From: Daphnia carinata
Taxonomy: Eukaryota > Arthropoda > Branchiopoda > Diplostraca > Daphniidae
Length of the DNA: 64,000 nucleotides
Assembly: GCF_022539665.2 (NCBI RefSeq)
Contig: NC_081336.1
Span: 6,616,278 to 6,680,277, forward strand
Direction: 5' to 3'
Shown here one piece after another: positions 35,689 through 48,000 of this stretch; within the stretch, counting starts at the first letter, position 1, and the number at the start of each line of letters is the position of its first letter. The notes under the pieces are model-generated. The model saw nothing but the letters and a program-made list of their open reading frames with translations, did no database searches and was not told the origin of the DNA. The position numbers were made by a program, and so were the translations under genes.

Positions 35689-38600
35689 TCAAAGATAATT
35701 AGCGATATGAACTGCGTAGAACAAAGTGAGCGTAGAAATCAGCGAGCTGAGTAATGACGAGCCAGTTATAACGTGGGAACCCGATTCATCTGAATTGGCT
35801 TTCTTTGATCCTAGCATAAATTTATGAGATCCTTCAAAATCAAAACAAGAAACAAAAAGATATGGCTGTTCATACCAGCGATTTTAGACATGGATGGATG
35901 GAATTCGTCTTCTCTATTACTTCCAGTCCGGCTGCCATTGGCCCCGACGACAGGTGACGGATTGCGGTTGGACTGGCGACCAGCCGACCCTTTTTGCTCT
36001 TCCCGGACGTAAATTTCCTTCGTCTTTCTGTATCCACTGCCAATTTGTACCACGCAAGATACTCGAAGCCACTGAAAAAAATGCAAACTCTCTTATGCTG
36101 TTGTGATTGTTTTGGCCGCTTTTTTCTACCTGATTTTTGAAATGGCGTTCGGAAAGAGTTAATTCAAGAACTGAATTGACCCATTCCAAACGTTTTGTCG
36201 TTCCGCTCTTTGGATTCGTCGTCCAGGCTTCACTTTCCACACTTTTGCTGCTGATTAGGTAACGAGAGTTCGGCGAAACCTGTACACACACATATCCACA
36301 TATAATTACTATTTCTTTTTACCATTGTGAAGGCTATACCGGCTCGCCATTGATGAACCATGCGATGTGAGCTCTCGGTCGACTTCTGCCAAAAGTACAA
36401 TTCCACTTTCTTCGATCACCAACCCTGGCTTCCTCTAATGGCAAATCTGGTGTCAGCGTTATAGCTTCATTTTCAACGTCTGCAAATGGAAGGAATAAAA
36501 TTAACGAAGAGACATTGAATTTTCGAGCCTACCAGAGTTGTTAGAAAAAGTCTAGTTGGAAATGTTTACCAATGACGGTCAGATTAGCTTCGGCAACATC
36601 AGTGTGAAATGTACCCTCCGCTGACACTTCGCATTTGTACGATCCTTCGGCTTCGGGAGTGACGCCACGCAAAATGACTTTACCCGGCTCCAACGCATCT
36701 GTCTAGAATTACGTCGATGTTTCAAGGAACAAAAAGAGAGAAATCAATTTCGACAAAGACAAGAAATCAGCATGTTGGTCTTCAGGTTGCCATGACCACT
36801 AATGAATTTTCGCATGCAATTCTAGTTGGGATGATTAACTGAGAGTATGTCACCATGACAAGTTGATTGCGTATACTGTCTGACACGGAATGTAAGACAA
36901 GAAGAGCCAATCTTTCTCATCTGCGATCCTTGTCTTTGCATTGGGAATGCTAGCCAGTCAACTCGGTGTCTTTGTTGGGTAATGATTACGCTTATTCCAA
37001 CGCTTTGCAATCTACGATCAGGTTTCATGGCTTTTTGTTCGTTCAGGAAGACGTATGTTTTGGAACGTCCACAGAAACGAAAAGGCATTTGAAAAGGCTA
37101 CAAATGAATGACGTCATACACGTAATTAAGTGAATTTGTCTGCGTGATTCAGTTTTGAAGTTCGTATATTCGTTCAGCATTTTACTTGATGATCGAATTA
37201 CATGAAGGAACAGAAATTCGTTTGAATATCAATAATTTGTCTGCGTCAGTCAATGCTGCGCGAATACGAATGCAATCGCAAGCGAATGGGTATGAATAAA
37301 TAAGAAAACGGTCTGTTTCCGACGGGTTCCGACGCACTGAACCGTCAACTTTGTAGACCAGAATTAACGATCGTTCATCCACATGCCCCCTCCCCAAAAA
37401 AAAAAAAGTTTTGATTTATGTGGGAGCGATATTTTACGTACGCTGTCATTACGTTTGTCGTGCTATCAAACATATAGTACGTGAACCGAACTCATCAGCC
37501 TCCTACTGAGTCAGAAACTAGGGGTGTTGAGATCTTTTCCCCATCATATTTCTTAACATATTCTTTGCTAACCGCGAAGCCTAGGAACACCTATGCAGAT
37601 GTGCCATCAAACATGGGAAAACATGAGATTCGTTAACGGGTCTTCTGTATAGAATCATCGTACAAGAATTTCAAACGTTAAGTTCCAATGAATCGCGGCT
37701 GAATGTTCGCTACCATTAAATAAGGACAACATGAACCACATACCTCTATGTTAAACTGAGACCAATGGAACACTTTTGTTGGTGGATTCTCCCTTGGAAG
37801 GTGCCTGTAGAACTCGTGCGAGCCTTTGTACCACTTCGAAAATAGACAATTGTTTTATAACGTGAACGAACCAACAACGTTTGTCTCTAGAAAAATGCTA
37901 ACCTTTAGCGAATAGAGCGGACCACCCGCAATATGATCGTAATCGGTTAGAGCTTCTCTATAATTACTGTTGGCGATTGTTGAGCTGGAATCCGTGTCGG
38001 TAAAGAGACAACGAAGAACCACATTCGAACCAGTCATGACCTGAACCGGCACGTCTATTTGCTGAATGTGCAACGTCCCGCAAGCTGGACCTGAACAAAG
38101 GGAATCCGTTGAATAGAAGTATAGGTTTCAACTTGTCGCAAAAAAAAGACAATCCATCATTCGCACTGGCGGCTTTCACGCACGACTTCATCATTGGTAT
38201 AGAATCCTATGATTGAACGAAGTCGTGCAAAATAAACTTATTGTTTTGGTAAATCGCGTAACGCGGATGGTGGTCAGTATAAACTTGTCGAATATGGTAT
38301 TACATGAAGTGTCATTGACAAAACCATCACTTATGCATATCTGCATTGAATATTAACCTATTGTATAAACACACACACAAAAAGAACGAGGGTTGTGTAC
38401 GACAGCAGCTTAAGTCTGATATCAATGCTGCATGTCGTGCGCGTAATGAGATCCGGCGTCCAGCGCAGGGTGACAACACTGAGAAATTTTTTTTATTTTC
38501 TTGTCGATGAGCATTCAGTCGGAACCAACTTCCGTCTCTCCAAACGGGAAGCAGTGCCAGTGATGGTCGCTCTTTTGTACATATCAAATCCGATGGCTGA

Positions 38601-38989
38601 GTGATTAGCGTAAAGCTTCGCTATTTCTTCCTCTAGAGCCCTCTCTTTTCCCCCCTTTCTCTCGTTTCCCTTTCTAGTATTTTCTCATTCTCTCTTTTCT
38701 AAGTCTTTTCTGATGACAAGGATTAATTAGAAGTGCTGCGTGAGTTAGATCACAAAGAACGGATCAGTTATTCCACCATACTTCCTAATCGAATCAACTG
38801 ACTGTGTACAAGCAACAGCGGAATTAAATAGCGGAAGTAAGAAAAGAAAAAAAAAAAAAAAAAAAGGAAAATAATATGTGAAATCAGGTATGTTAACTTG
38901 CCGGCTGTAAATATCCAAAAGCAGAGGAACAAAGCGCTGCACGAGTGGTACCGACCGCCAAATTCAAATGATGACGCTCCAATCGCCAT
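35689..38989 (-). CDS. Beaten path (Beat)-family immunoglobulin protein
   Basis: Seven well-supported exons: complement of 35689-35810, 35876-36071, 36130-36279, 36340-36479, 36570-36702, 37744-37833, 37903-38090. Two tentative 5' exons, 38782-38801 (20 nt) and 38898-38989, restore phase and supply a signal peptide (CSALFLCFWIFTAG); total about 376 residues. The first Ig domain has VVLRC, the Beat hallmark LYSLKWYKGSHEFYRHLPR, and GSYKCEVSAEG. The second has RRKWNCTFGRSRPRAHIAWF and WLRVSCVV. The C terminus ends in a hydrophobic segment (SSLLSSLISTLTLFYAVHIA) right after a small-residue cluster, suggesting a GPI-anchor signal or short membrane tail. Fly Beat proteins interact with Side-family partners in axon guidance and synaptic matching. 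The first Ig domain has a Ser/Thr/Asn-rich insert of about 25 residues before LYSLK. Which Beat paralogue this is cannot be told. Confidence 0.85.
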
Positions 38990-41900
38990 TACCACTGAAG
39001 CGAATCAACAACCCCGTTGATTATTATTAGCTGCAGAGTTTGAAATCACACTTTCCTTTCTTGGGTCTAAACTTCAATGAGACTACTTTGAATACTTTTG
39101 ATTTGTTACATGGTTATGAATTCCCTTTTTTTTTTCAAATAAAATTGCGAAAGGAAAGACAAACGATGTTCTTTGAATGCAAATCGTTACGTTGTCGTCA
39201 CTGCTGTACGAAAGCTATTAGTCCTCCCGGAGAGGACGTTGAGAAAATGAAATCTTCAATGGAACTAGGAGACTGTATGTTTAGTTCTTTTTTAGTGACA
39301 CCGGAGACTCTAAGTAGGATTATATCGAAGACGTGCACGGCGATATATAGGCGAGCCGCAAACGGAAGCGAATGGTGAAAGGTGCGTCACGCACGCGCAT
39401 CACGGTCGATCGAAACCCAATTCAATCTCGGTGGATTTCCTGAACTTCTCATTGAATAGGAACGTATAGCTGCAATAGGCGTCGATTGTTAAGACTCGAA
39501 ATCGCCAATCCAATTTCCCGTCCATCTGACGATTGGACACTGTGCAGTACTCTATTTTGTATTATAGCCTACCATCAACAATGTGCATAGTCCGGCTTTG
39601 TTACACTTTAATGTGATAGACTATATATCATTATACCAGCGGAGTTTTGGTATAGTACAGCAGTGCCTTTGCTTTGAATGAGCAACATCCATTCTGCATA
39701 AGCAAATCTGTATGGCTGCAGATATACGTCCCATTTTCTAAGACAGGTTATGCTAACGAGGGGTGTGAGCCTCTTTAATCCAGTGACACGCTTCTTATTC
39801 AACAGAGTAACAAACAGTTGGGGAAGGGCTGGTGTCGTAGGGGTTGTTAATGTACCCTTTAGATTTAGCCTACTCAAACGCGCGGGCTAAAGGTTAATCG
39901 AAATGGTCATCGATGAGTTTCACGCTGTTTTGTGGTGAATGGCCAAAGGGCTACGGGCAATGCTATAGCTCAATCCGTAGGATGGCAATAGAAAGCCTAA
40001 AGCTATTGATCGATAATAGGGGGGAGGGGACGAGGAAAAACTTTCCGTCTAGCAAAGTAATTGGTTAGATAGATGTACTTGATTTATTTGCTTGCAACTA
40101 CCGGCTGATTCTCGCGGGGTATATTGTGCTGTTTAAAAACAAACGCTGTATCCGAGCCAATTGAATGATTTCTATTCTTGCGTTTATTACTTACGGAGAA
40201 TGCCAAGGGGAAAAAAAGGGAAAAAGATTAAAAAAAAAAATAAGACGAAGGAATAAGATAAAAATCAAGGCTTTGTTTGTTTTTATGAAAAATCCGGTTT
40301 TTATTTGATTGAGGTGCCTATTTTGGCGGATTGTCATGTACGCTCATAAATCGTGTGGCTACGTTACGATGCGAAACCACCGAAGAGCCGCACTTCGGCT
40401 TATTGCCGGCCGCATCACTTTTGACAATTCCGCTCGTTCCGCCTTATACACCACACGTTAAGAGCCCCAACTTTAGACATCCCACAAGTCTATATATACG
40501 ACTCTCTTTGCGTCAAGAGTTTTTCATAGATCTCGTGATTAAATTTGTGCATTTATACGTATATGTAGCTATACGTGCTGAAAAATAGCAAATCGCTAAA
40601 CACATTTTTCTTAAAGCCCTGAAAGTAAACTTCCTTTCGCAATTTCGTGGAACTGTCCGCCTGTATAGCTGTGTGTGTGAGACTTAAGGATTGCAGTAAT
40701 AATCGCATTAGATTTCATCGGTTGAACGCAGTACATTGCGGAATGAAAAGCTAGTTCAAGCAGTGAGTGTACTTTGTTAGCGTTTATGCAGCAGGGATAT
40801 TAGGCTACCTAAGTCGGTCTATTAGACTATACGATTTGCCAGTGTACCAAAGGTGACACACGTCGTGCCTTTGATAATACCCTTCAATTGTTCGCACCCG
40901 GTTGGTGGAACAGAAAGGACGGCAAAGGCGTAATTTCATTTTGCTACCGAGAAAGACCATTGCCTACGAAAGCAAATGGAAACGTGCAACAAGACTTTAC
41001 AAGTGATGCGTCTTAATTTTACTCCATGACACCATTCTTAATCTGACATCAAAATATGTTTCCAACTCGAAAATTGATCCAACAAGTTTCAGCAAAATGA
41101 TCGAGTCCTCAACACATAACGAGGAACTCCGGTTTAAATGAACGTTTTTCATTGAATTCAAACAGCATTTCCTTTTTTCTCTTCTTCATTTCAACCAAAG
41201 TAGACTAAACGTAAAATTGAGCATTTCAATGTCCAGAGAATGTTTATAATCCTGAAAATTGCTTTGCCCGAATGCGTCCAAAATAATTAAATATCAGCAT
41301 TTTTAGATACTTTACTTCGCGGAAGCCAAATCAGTTCAGACAGCATAAGCTACACAGCACGTGAATCGTCTGTAAAGGTTTTCTTACGAACTACTAAGCG
41401 GTTGTTTGGAAAAAGTTTTCCTTTGCAGTTGAAAGTGTCTTGTGTCAAAATCAGACACGAGGATTTCTTTGCTTTAAAAAAAAAAAAAGGAGGAAATTCT
41501 ACCAAGGACAAATGTCCGGTAGCCACATCAGGATGCACCATTGGATTCGATTCACTTTCATACGACATGTATTTAATAGACAGTGCATTTTAGAGTAGAC
41601 TAGATCGCTTTGTCCAAGAAAACCCATTTGGGATACGTATATAGCTCCATCGATGGCAATGTTTGTGATTGCAGCTTCGTGACAACAATGAAAGAAGTTA
41701 CAGCACATACATAACAGATCAAACAGATGGCTCTTCAAAATGGAACCATTACATTTTTTCTATCTGGTTGCTGGTTAACGTGCAAGAGCGAAAGAGACAT
41801 TCGTTATGACGACAGCTGGGCGATTCACCAACATCCATTGTAAAGACGGTCACTTCTATTCCTGGAATTGACACCGCCCGACACTATAGATCACACTTTT

Positions 41901-42182
41901 GTTATAGCGCACCAGACAAATCAATTTTACCTCCATCAACTGTTGTCTGCATTTCCAGTATTTTTTTGCTTGTTTCCTTTATTGAATGAAGTTTTCGAAA
42001 TTTATCGTTGGGTATTACCAAGTCAGCAACAAAGACGAGACCTAGTTGTAAGTCGAATAAATTAACAAGTTATTTTTAAATATCGCCGCAAAGAACGAGA
42101 CTTTTTTTTTGTTGTTCAGTTGGTACACAATTCGTCAAAAATGATGAACGATTGGCCTAATCGATACTTATTCTGCTCCGTG

Positions 42183-42218
42183 CATCATATATAGTAACGG
42201 CATCATATATAGTAACGG
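42183..42218. repeat. 18-bp tandem duplication
   Basis: Two exact consecutive copies of CATCATATATAGTAACGG. Confidence 0.85.
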
Positions 42219-44565
42219 TATAACCCGGTTCCATAAAAAAAGGCGGCGGCATTCATAAGTATAACAACTCTAGCGAGACTCCTCGGCGCAACGAGAAAAC
42301 ACAAAATATTGCTTTTTCTGACTTGTCTTGTCTCTTCGCCGCAGTTGTATATAGCGGTGATGCATAGATGTCGTATCTACATAGCTGTGTCTCTGTGCTG
42401 CTTCCTTCCGGGCTATGCGTTCGGTACCGAGAGCGCCAACAATGACTATAGCAACTGGCCAGATTCTGTATATACATCTATGTTATAGTTTGCTACTCTG
42501 TTTTGTTTTATTTCTTTTATTTTTGTGCTCTCTATTTTTTTCATTACTTCTGTTTTATTCGGTGCCCACACCCGGGACCAAGGACAATGCTATATAGCAA
42601 AACAGCGTTGCGTTATAGAAGTAGTACGCTGTGAAAGGGCAATGCTTTTTCTTCATGATGTCTGAATATATCATTCTAGCATGATCCACGGTGCACTGTA
42701 GTATAAATATAAACAGAGATGAAATGTATTGGGCGTTTTCGTGAGTAGGAAAAAAGAGTGCCTCTTCGTTGATAAAGAAAATGGTTGACACTTAGAGATG
42801 AGGTTGGATTTTTTATTGTACTGTGTGTGCATATAGACATAATAAAAAAAAAGGGGAGAGACAGAGATGGACTTTTAGTGTAGAGCGCAAAGGGGGCGCT
42901 TTAGGTCACCCACTTAATCACAGCAAAGCCACGTCTTACGTGAGATCGATAATCGATTAAATAGGCGAGTCTTGTTTTCCTCTTCCGTTTGCGGTGGATG
43001 ATCGCATTCCATTGCCGTGCGCACGACGATTTAAAGCCATCATGCGAAAATGTCAGATATTTGGGGTGTTTTACGATGACGGTGGATAACCTCAGAGACA
43101 ATATCGATCAAAACAGCGGTTTATTAATATCGTAATTTATACGTAACACCACAGTAAATGTCTGCGAAACGGTACGAAAGAAAATTTCTCACGAACTCGT
43201 TAATGGATTGGATTGATTATTGGGCGGCTGGTAGCACGGCCTCATGAGTATCTATAGACGAAGAAGTCATCCATCTTCAAATGGCTTTTGGTGCACGTGA
43301 CAAACCCGAATAGGCGAGACGTATATCCATCTGAAGTTTTGCAAGAACTGTTCCACCAATGTGCTTCTTTGGACGAAATTGAACAGCTTTTATTGGAAGC
43401 AATTTAAAGTCTAATGGAAAGCGAGGTAAAAAAAAAAGGATTCCGACACGGTGCTTTGGTCATGAATATTGCTTAGCTGGAACATTATGAAACTTCCTTT
43501 TTTGTGAACCCCCTCTTCATCAACCTCAAGAAAATAATTTATCGCTATGAAATGAATCGTTTCTTATGTCGTCATGCTCAAGCTCTGTAATGATCTTCAC
43601 CATCTACTTGAAGGACATAACCTTGCAAAGAGTGCCACTCACAAGTATCTAGTAGTTGGCCTCATAAATTTTCTTTCATAAATTTTAAATGGCTAGATCG
43701 TATAATGTATGAGGTCCATATTTATTCATTAAGCCGGCCAAATGCATTTCGTCAAGTCTGATACATTTAATTAATCTGTCATATTTCCAGCAATATGGTA
43801 ACCAATAATGAACTTATAGCTTTAACACTCATCATCTAGTTGTAACGAAAAAAAATATCAATAAATAAAAAAAGATTGAAAATTTGGTTTATCAGTTACT
43901 GTGCATAGTGCTGGTATCTAGCGAGTGTTTCAGAAAATGATTCGTTCACGCGTGATCGCGTTAAACGATCCCGCATTTTGTAAATCATTACACCCATTAT
44001 CCTCGTTTAGGAGCCAAAAAAAATTGTAGAATGCATGAATTATTCAAAAAGAAATTGAAACATGCAACTTAGCACGTTAGCAGAGTCAAACACCCGACTC
44101 CAATTGGCACTACGATAAGAAAGCAGAGCAATCCTGTTCGGTGGTGTCAAATGAACGTTTATCTTGGTATTAGTCTACCGAATTTCCTTCCTGACATCGG
44201 TTAAACATGGGTGATGCAATCATCTCACATGAAACATAGCCAGGAAACGGAATGTTGATATATTTTCTTAAGACAAGTCCCGTTGCAATAAAGGATGGGT
44301 AACGACACTCTTGAAAATAATTTTTAAAAAACCAGAAAAATGTAACCAAAGGATAAGGTTGTGAAGCAGAGAAATTCGAACGGAAGTGGTTTGAACAGCA
44401 CAGAGCTGGTGAATGGCCGGTGCGATGCTGATTCATCTTTCTGACCACAGTAGCATTAGTTATAAACAATAGCCAACTGTGAGGAAAGATCACGGGAGGA
44501 AGGAAGCAAGAATTCAAGGTCAGCTGCTGAGAATAGAAAACATCACGTTGTCGGCATAGTTCGTG

Positions 44566-44591
44566 TGACGTCAGGTCGTTGTGTCACGTGA
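44566..44591. promoter_or_regulatory. Perfect CRE and palindromic E-box upstream of glutaminase
   Basis: TGACGTCA at 44566-44573 (full CRE palindrome) and TCACGTGA at 44584-44591 (bHLH-ZIP type E-box) lie 10 bp apart, about 455 bp upstream of the mitochondrial-isoform ATG. Binding by CREB/ATF and MYC/MAX- or USF/MITF-type factors is inferred from motif identity only. Confidence 0.45.
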
Positions 44592-45044
44592 TCGCGACCA
44601 GGCCACCCTTTTTCAATACAAAAAAAGTCATGCCGGCCGAGAGCAGGGAAGAGAAACGAAAGAGCCCTCGGTTTTAAAATAAACTTTTCAGTCGTCTCCC
44701 TCGAATCCCGTTGGATCGCCACCTCGTCAGAGCCAGACTCCCTTCGTTACCGTCCAGTTGGCTATTCTGTTGTTTCACGACGTAGTCACCAGTTCATTCA
44801 TTATTATACTACTGTGTACTATAGAATCGAAATTTATAGCTCAACAGTCTTTCGAGTTTCTGTGAATTTTTTTTTGCTTCAATTTGGCATCTGGTGTTTG
44901 GATTGAGGTGCACCGGTCGTTGCCTTGGTGATTTGTCATCGATTCGTTCTTCTTTTGTGTATCGTCGATTGTCCTGGCCTGCAGTTCTTTCGCCTGATTA
45001 GTGACAGAAGCAAATACATACACGGATTGCAAGAGCAAATTGCT

Positions 45045-48000
45045 ATGTCTTCCGGCCTAGGGTTTCTTCGTGTTCGTTCAATCCTTTCTTTGGTGAATAA
45101 TAACGCCGATCGCGTCACGTGCTGTTTTTTGGTTCAAAAGAAATGGTATTCGCCTTCGTCACGGGATAATCGTCAACAGCCGAACTACGTCAGACAACAA
45201 GTGTTGCACACTGCTTCGGTAACTATCATGTGCTCAACGAGCACAAAACATTTACTGCCTCAGCTCTCCTAATTTCTAATTGGTCCTAATGCCGGCATAA
45301 ACTTATAGCATGTGAGTAAACGTATGGCGATGGTGGTGTAACCATAGTTGCGTCATCTTCCGTCAGAAAAACTAAACGTTTGCAAGGTAGAAACCCGTAG
45401 TGATTAGAAAATGGTCGATGAGTGTTTCTCAAAAAAATTTTTTATGATTTCCGACTTAATCTTGTTTTCTGTTTTCCGATTATGTCAATGATTCTCGTGT
45501 AAGTCATCTGATGCAATCAGCTCTACCTGTTTAGCAACACCTTTTCACATGACAAATATCATGCACATATTTCCAACGGATTGTTGGCCTTGCTCTCTCG
45601 ATTCATTTGCATCTTTATGAGTGTTTCTAACTTTGACATTGTAGCCAAGAAAGATTTGAAAAAGAAAATGCTAAGTTTGATCGAAACATGGTGGGACGAG
45701 TGGACTGTACAGAATAATCCAAAATGGCTTACGAAAATTCCAGAGACGTTTTGTAACGCCACAGACTTCACATTTTCGTCATGCAATTATTAACTGGATC
45801 TTGGTTTTGAGTGCTTTTTGTAACACTTTTTTGGTCTAGAATCTTCTGTGACTTGCACTTATTCATACGTTTTTATAGTGCAATTGTTAAATTATATTTT
45901 CACTTCCTTTTGGTTAATTGTATTCCTAATAAATATGGTTATTTGCAGGCACTCCATAAAACCAAAGCTGGCATCTTCAGTCCCGTCGAAGAATTCGGAT
46001 CCACCTCGACCGGGTATGTAAACCTAAGCTGCTTGTCTTATTTTCTCGATTTCGTAACAAAAAGGACCAGTTTCCCATACTTCAGTTGAGTTTTAGAGCT
46101 TACGTCAACAGATTTAGTGCCTTGAATAAAAAATGGGAAAATCAATTGGGCTTCGCTAGTCGGGTCAACAGAATAATTCATTAGTATTTGGTGATTGTCT
46201 ACGCCATAGATGGGGGTCAAAAAACGAATAATCAAGTTTTCCTTGTTAGTATTCAAGCAAGGTCCGTGTAAAAAAAAAGAGAAATGAGATAATCTAGATT
46301 CTTGTCGTGATACTGCCTCCCGCCCATACAAGGACGGCTTGCTATCTCACAGCATTTGTATTTATCACATTCTTCTTTCATATCTAATGATAACATTTAT
46401 TTTAATCAATCTTTTGTTTGAGTTGTCAGATGACCTTATTGCAATTAAGCTCTTTTTGAAAAAGCACGTTAATTAGTAAACTAAAGGCTGCATTCAACTT
46501 CAAATTCATCGTGTTGAATTCAAAACTTCATTACCATAATCGAAAGGGGAGTTTTACGTTTTTATGAAATAAGCAAACAAAACAGTTAAAGCTCATCACC
46601 ACTCGTTGCCGTGTAAACGCGTCGCTAGGTACAGCTTAATAGGTCTTCGTATCATTTATTTCACATTGCAAAGAAATGGGTAAAATTGGGTCATAGTAAG
46701 ACAGCTTAACCTTAAAAGAAGATAAGAGAAATCCTGATAAAGGAACATCATCAAGACCAATATGACAATGGCGTAGAGCTAATTCATCCCAGTGTGCTGA
46801 CGTAGAATTATCATCTAAACGCATCACAGGCAATGTGTGTGCACTTGCTTATAGGGGGGAAAGTATAAGACGGTGACTATCACGCGTGTGCTCCCCAGAT
46901 CAAACGCTGAATGCGCATGACTGACATAAATGCTCCATTGTAGCCCCCTCCGACCATCGATGGTTGTTCCAGTTTGGCGTCAACTTATCGTACGACTTGT
47001 CCTACCGTTCTTGCCATCTCCGTAGATCTCAAATAGTCAAAATGGCTGACAAAGAAAAAGTGAAAAATGAAAAGAAGCCACTCAATCGACAAAATTCTTC
47101 GTGGTACAACATGAGCTTCCTCGATTATGGGTAGATTCTTTTAGTGTAATTCATGTTTAACGAGAATCGCCCAGTGCTGGTTCGCATTTGTTTGTAGAAG
47201 GATCTTGCATTTCGTTGTCTAGTATAGCTGTGTCAACGGTATTTCCTTCGGCACGTATTGATCGCATCCGACGTCTCCGTTTTTTATCATCTATTTTGTA
47301 GATCCGCTTTTTTGCGCCCCGCTGGGTTCACCACCCACGATTTCTCTGACTGATCCCACGTGATTTCTTACACTGTTCAGATATCTGGCCGAAGCCTTTT
47401 TTTTTTTTAAACTAGTTCGTTTTTAAGGACTATATTCTGAATAAGATGTGGTTCTCCTATTTTTTAAGTGTTGATAACTAAATACTTTGTTTCATTTATT
47501 TTTGTGCAGGGAAAAAGATTCTTCCATTAGCGTCGAGGATCTGCTTTACGACATCTTTAAACATAACGACGCCGATCATTTAGTCGTCGGGGATTTCCTT
47601 TCGGTAAGATCTTTCTTCATGAGTTTGCGCTTTATTGTTTGTGCAAATAGGTCGAATGGTACGCACATTACACATATCGACCACGTCCCTGTTCTTTTGT
47701 GAGTCTGATGGTATTCGTTGCCAAAATGTTTTTCACGTTAGGGAAGCTTTCGATCACTTTTCATTTGTTTTTTTTTGTCTGGTCTCCTTGTCTGGCATGT
47801 GATAGGCATTATGGTCGACTGGGCTGCGAAACACGGATCCTCGACTAAGCGAGCTGATGCAAAATCTTCAAAAGATTCAGCAAGACTTGGGCAGAGAAGG
47901 TCCTGGCAATCTTGAAAATCTGAAGCTCAACCGCGACCAATTCAAAGCGTAATTGTTTTGTTTTATTGTACTTCCGCACTTTATGGAATTTCAATTTTTG

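Larger units (their letters stand above)
38990..45044. other. Large gene-free region upstream of glutaminase
   Basis: About 6 kb without a recognisable coding region on either strand. It contains an 18-bp tandem duplication (CATCATATATAGTAACGG at 42183-42218), poly-A/T runs and, near the right end, the CRE and E-box listed separately. It probably holds the Beat-like promoter on the left and the glutaminase promoter and leader on the right. Confidence 0.5.
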
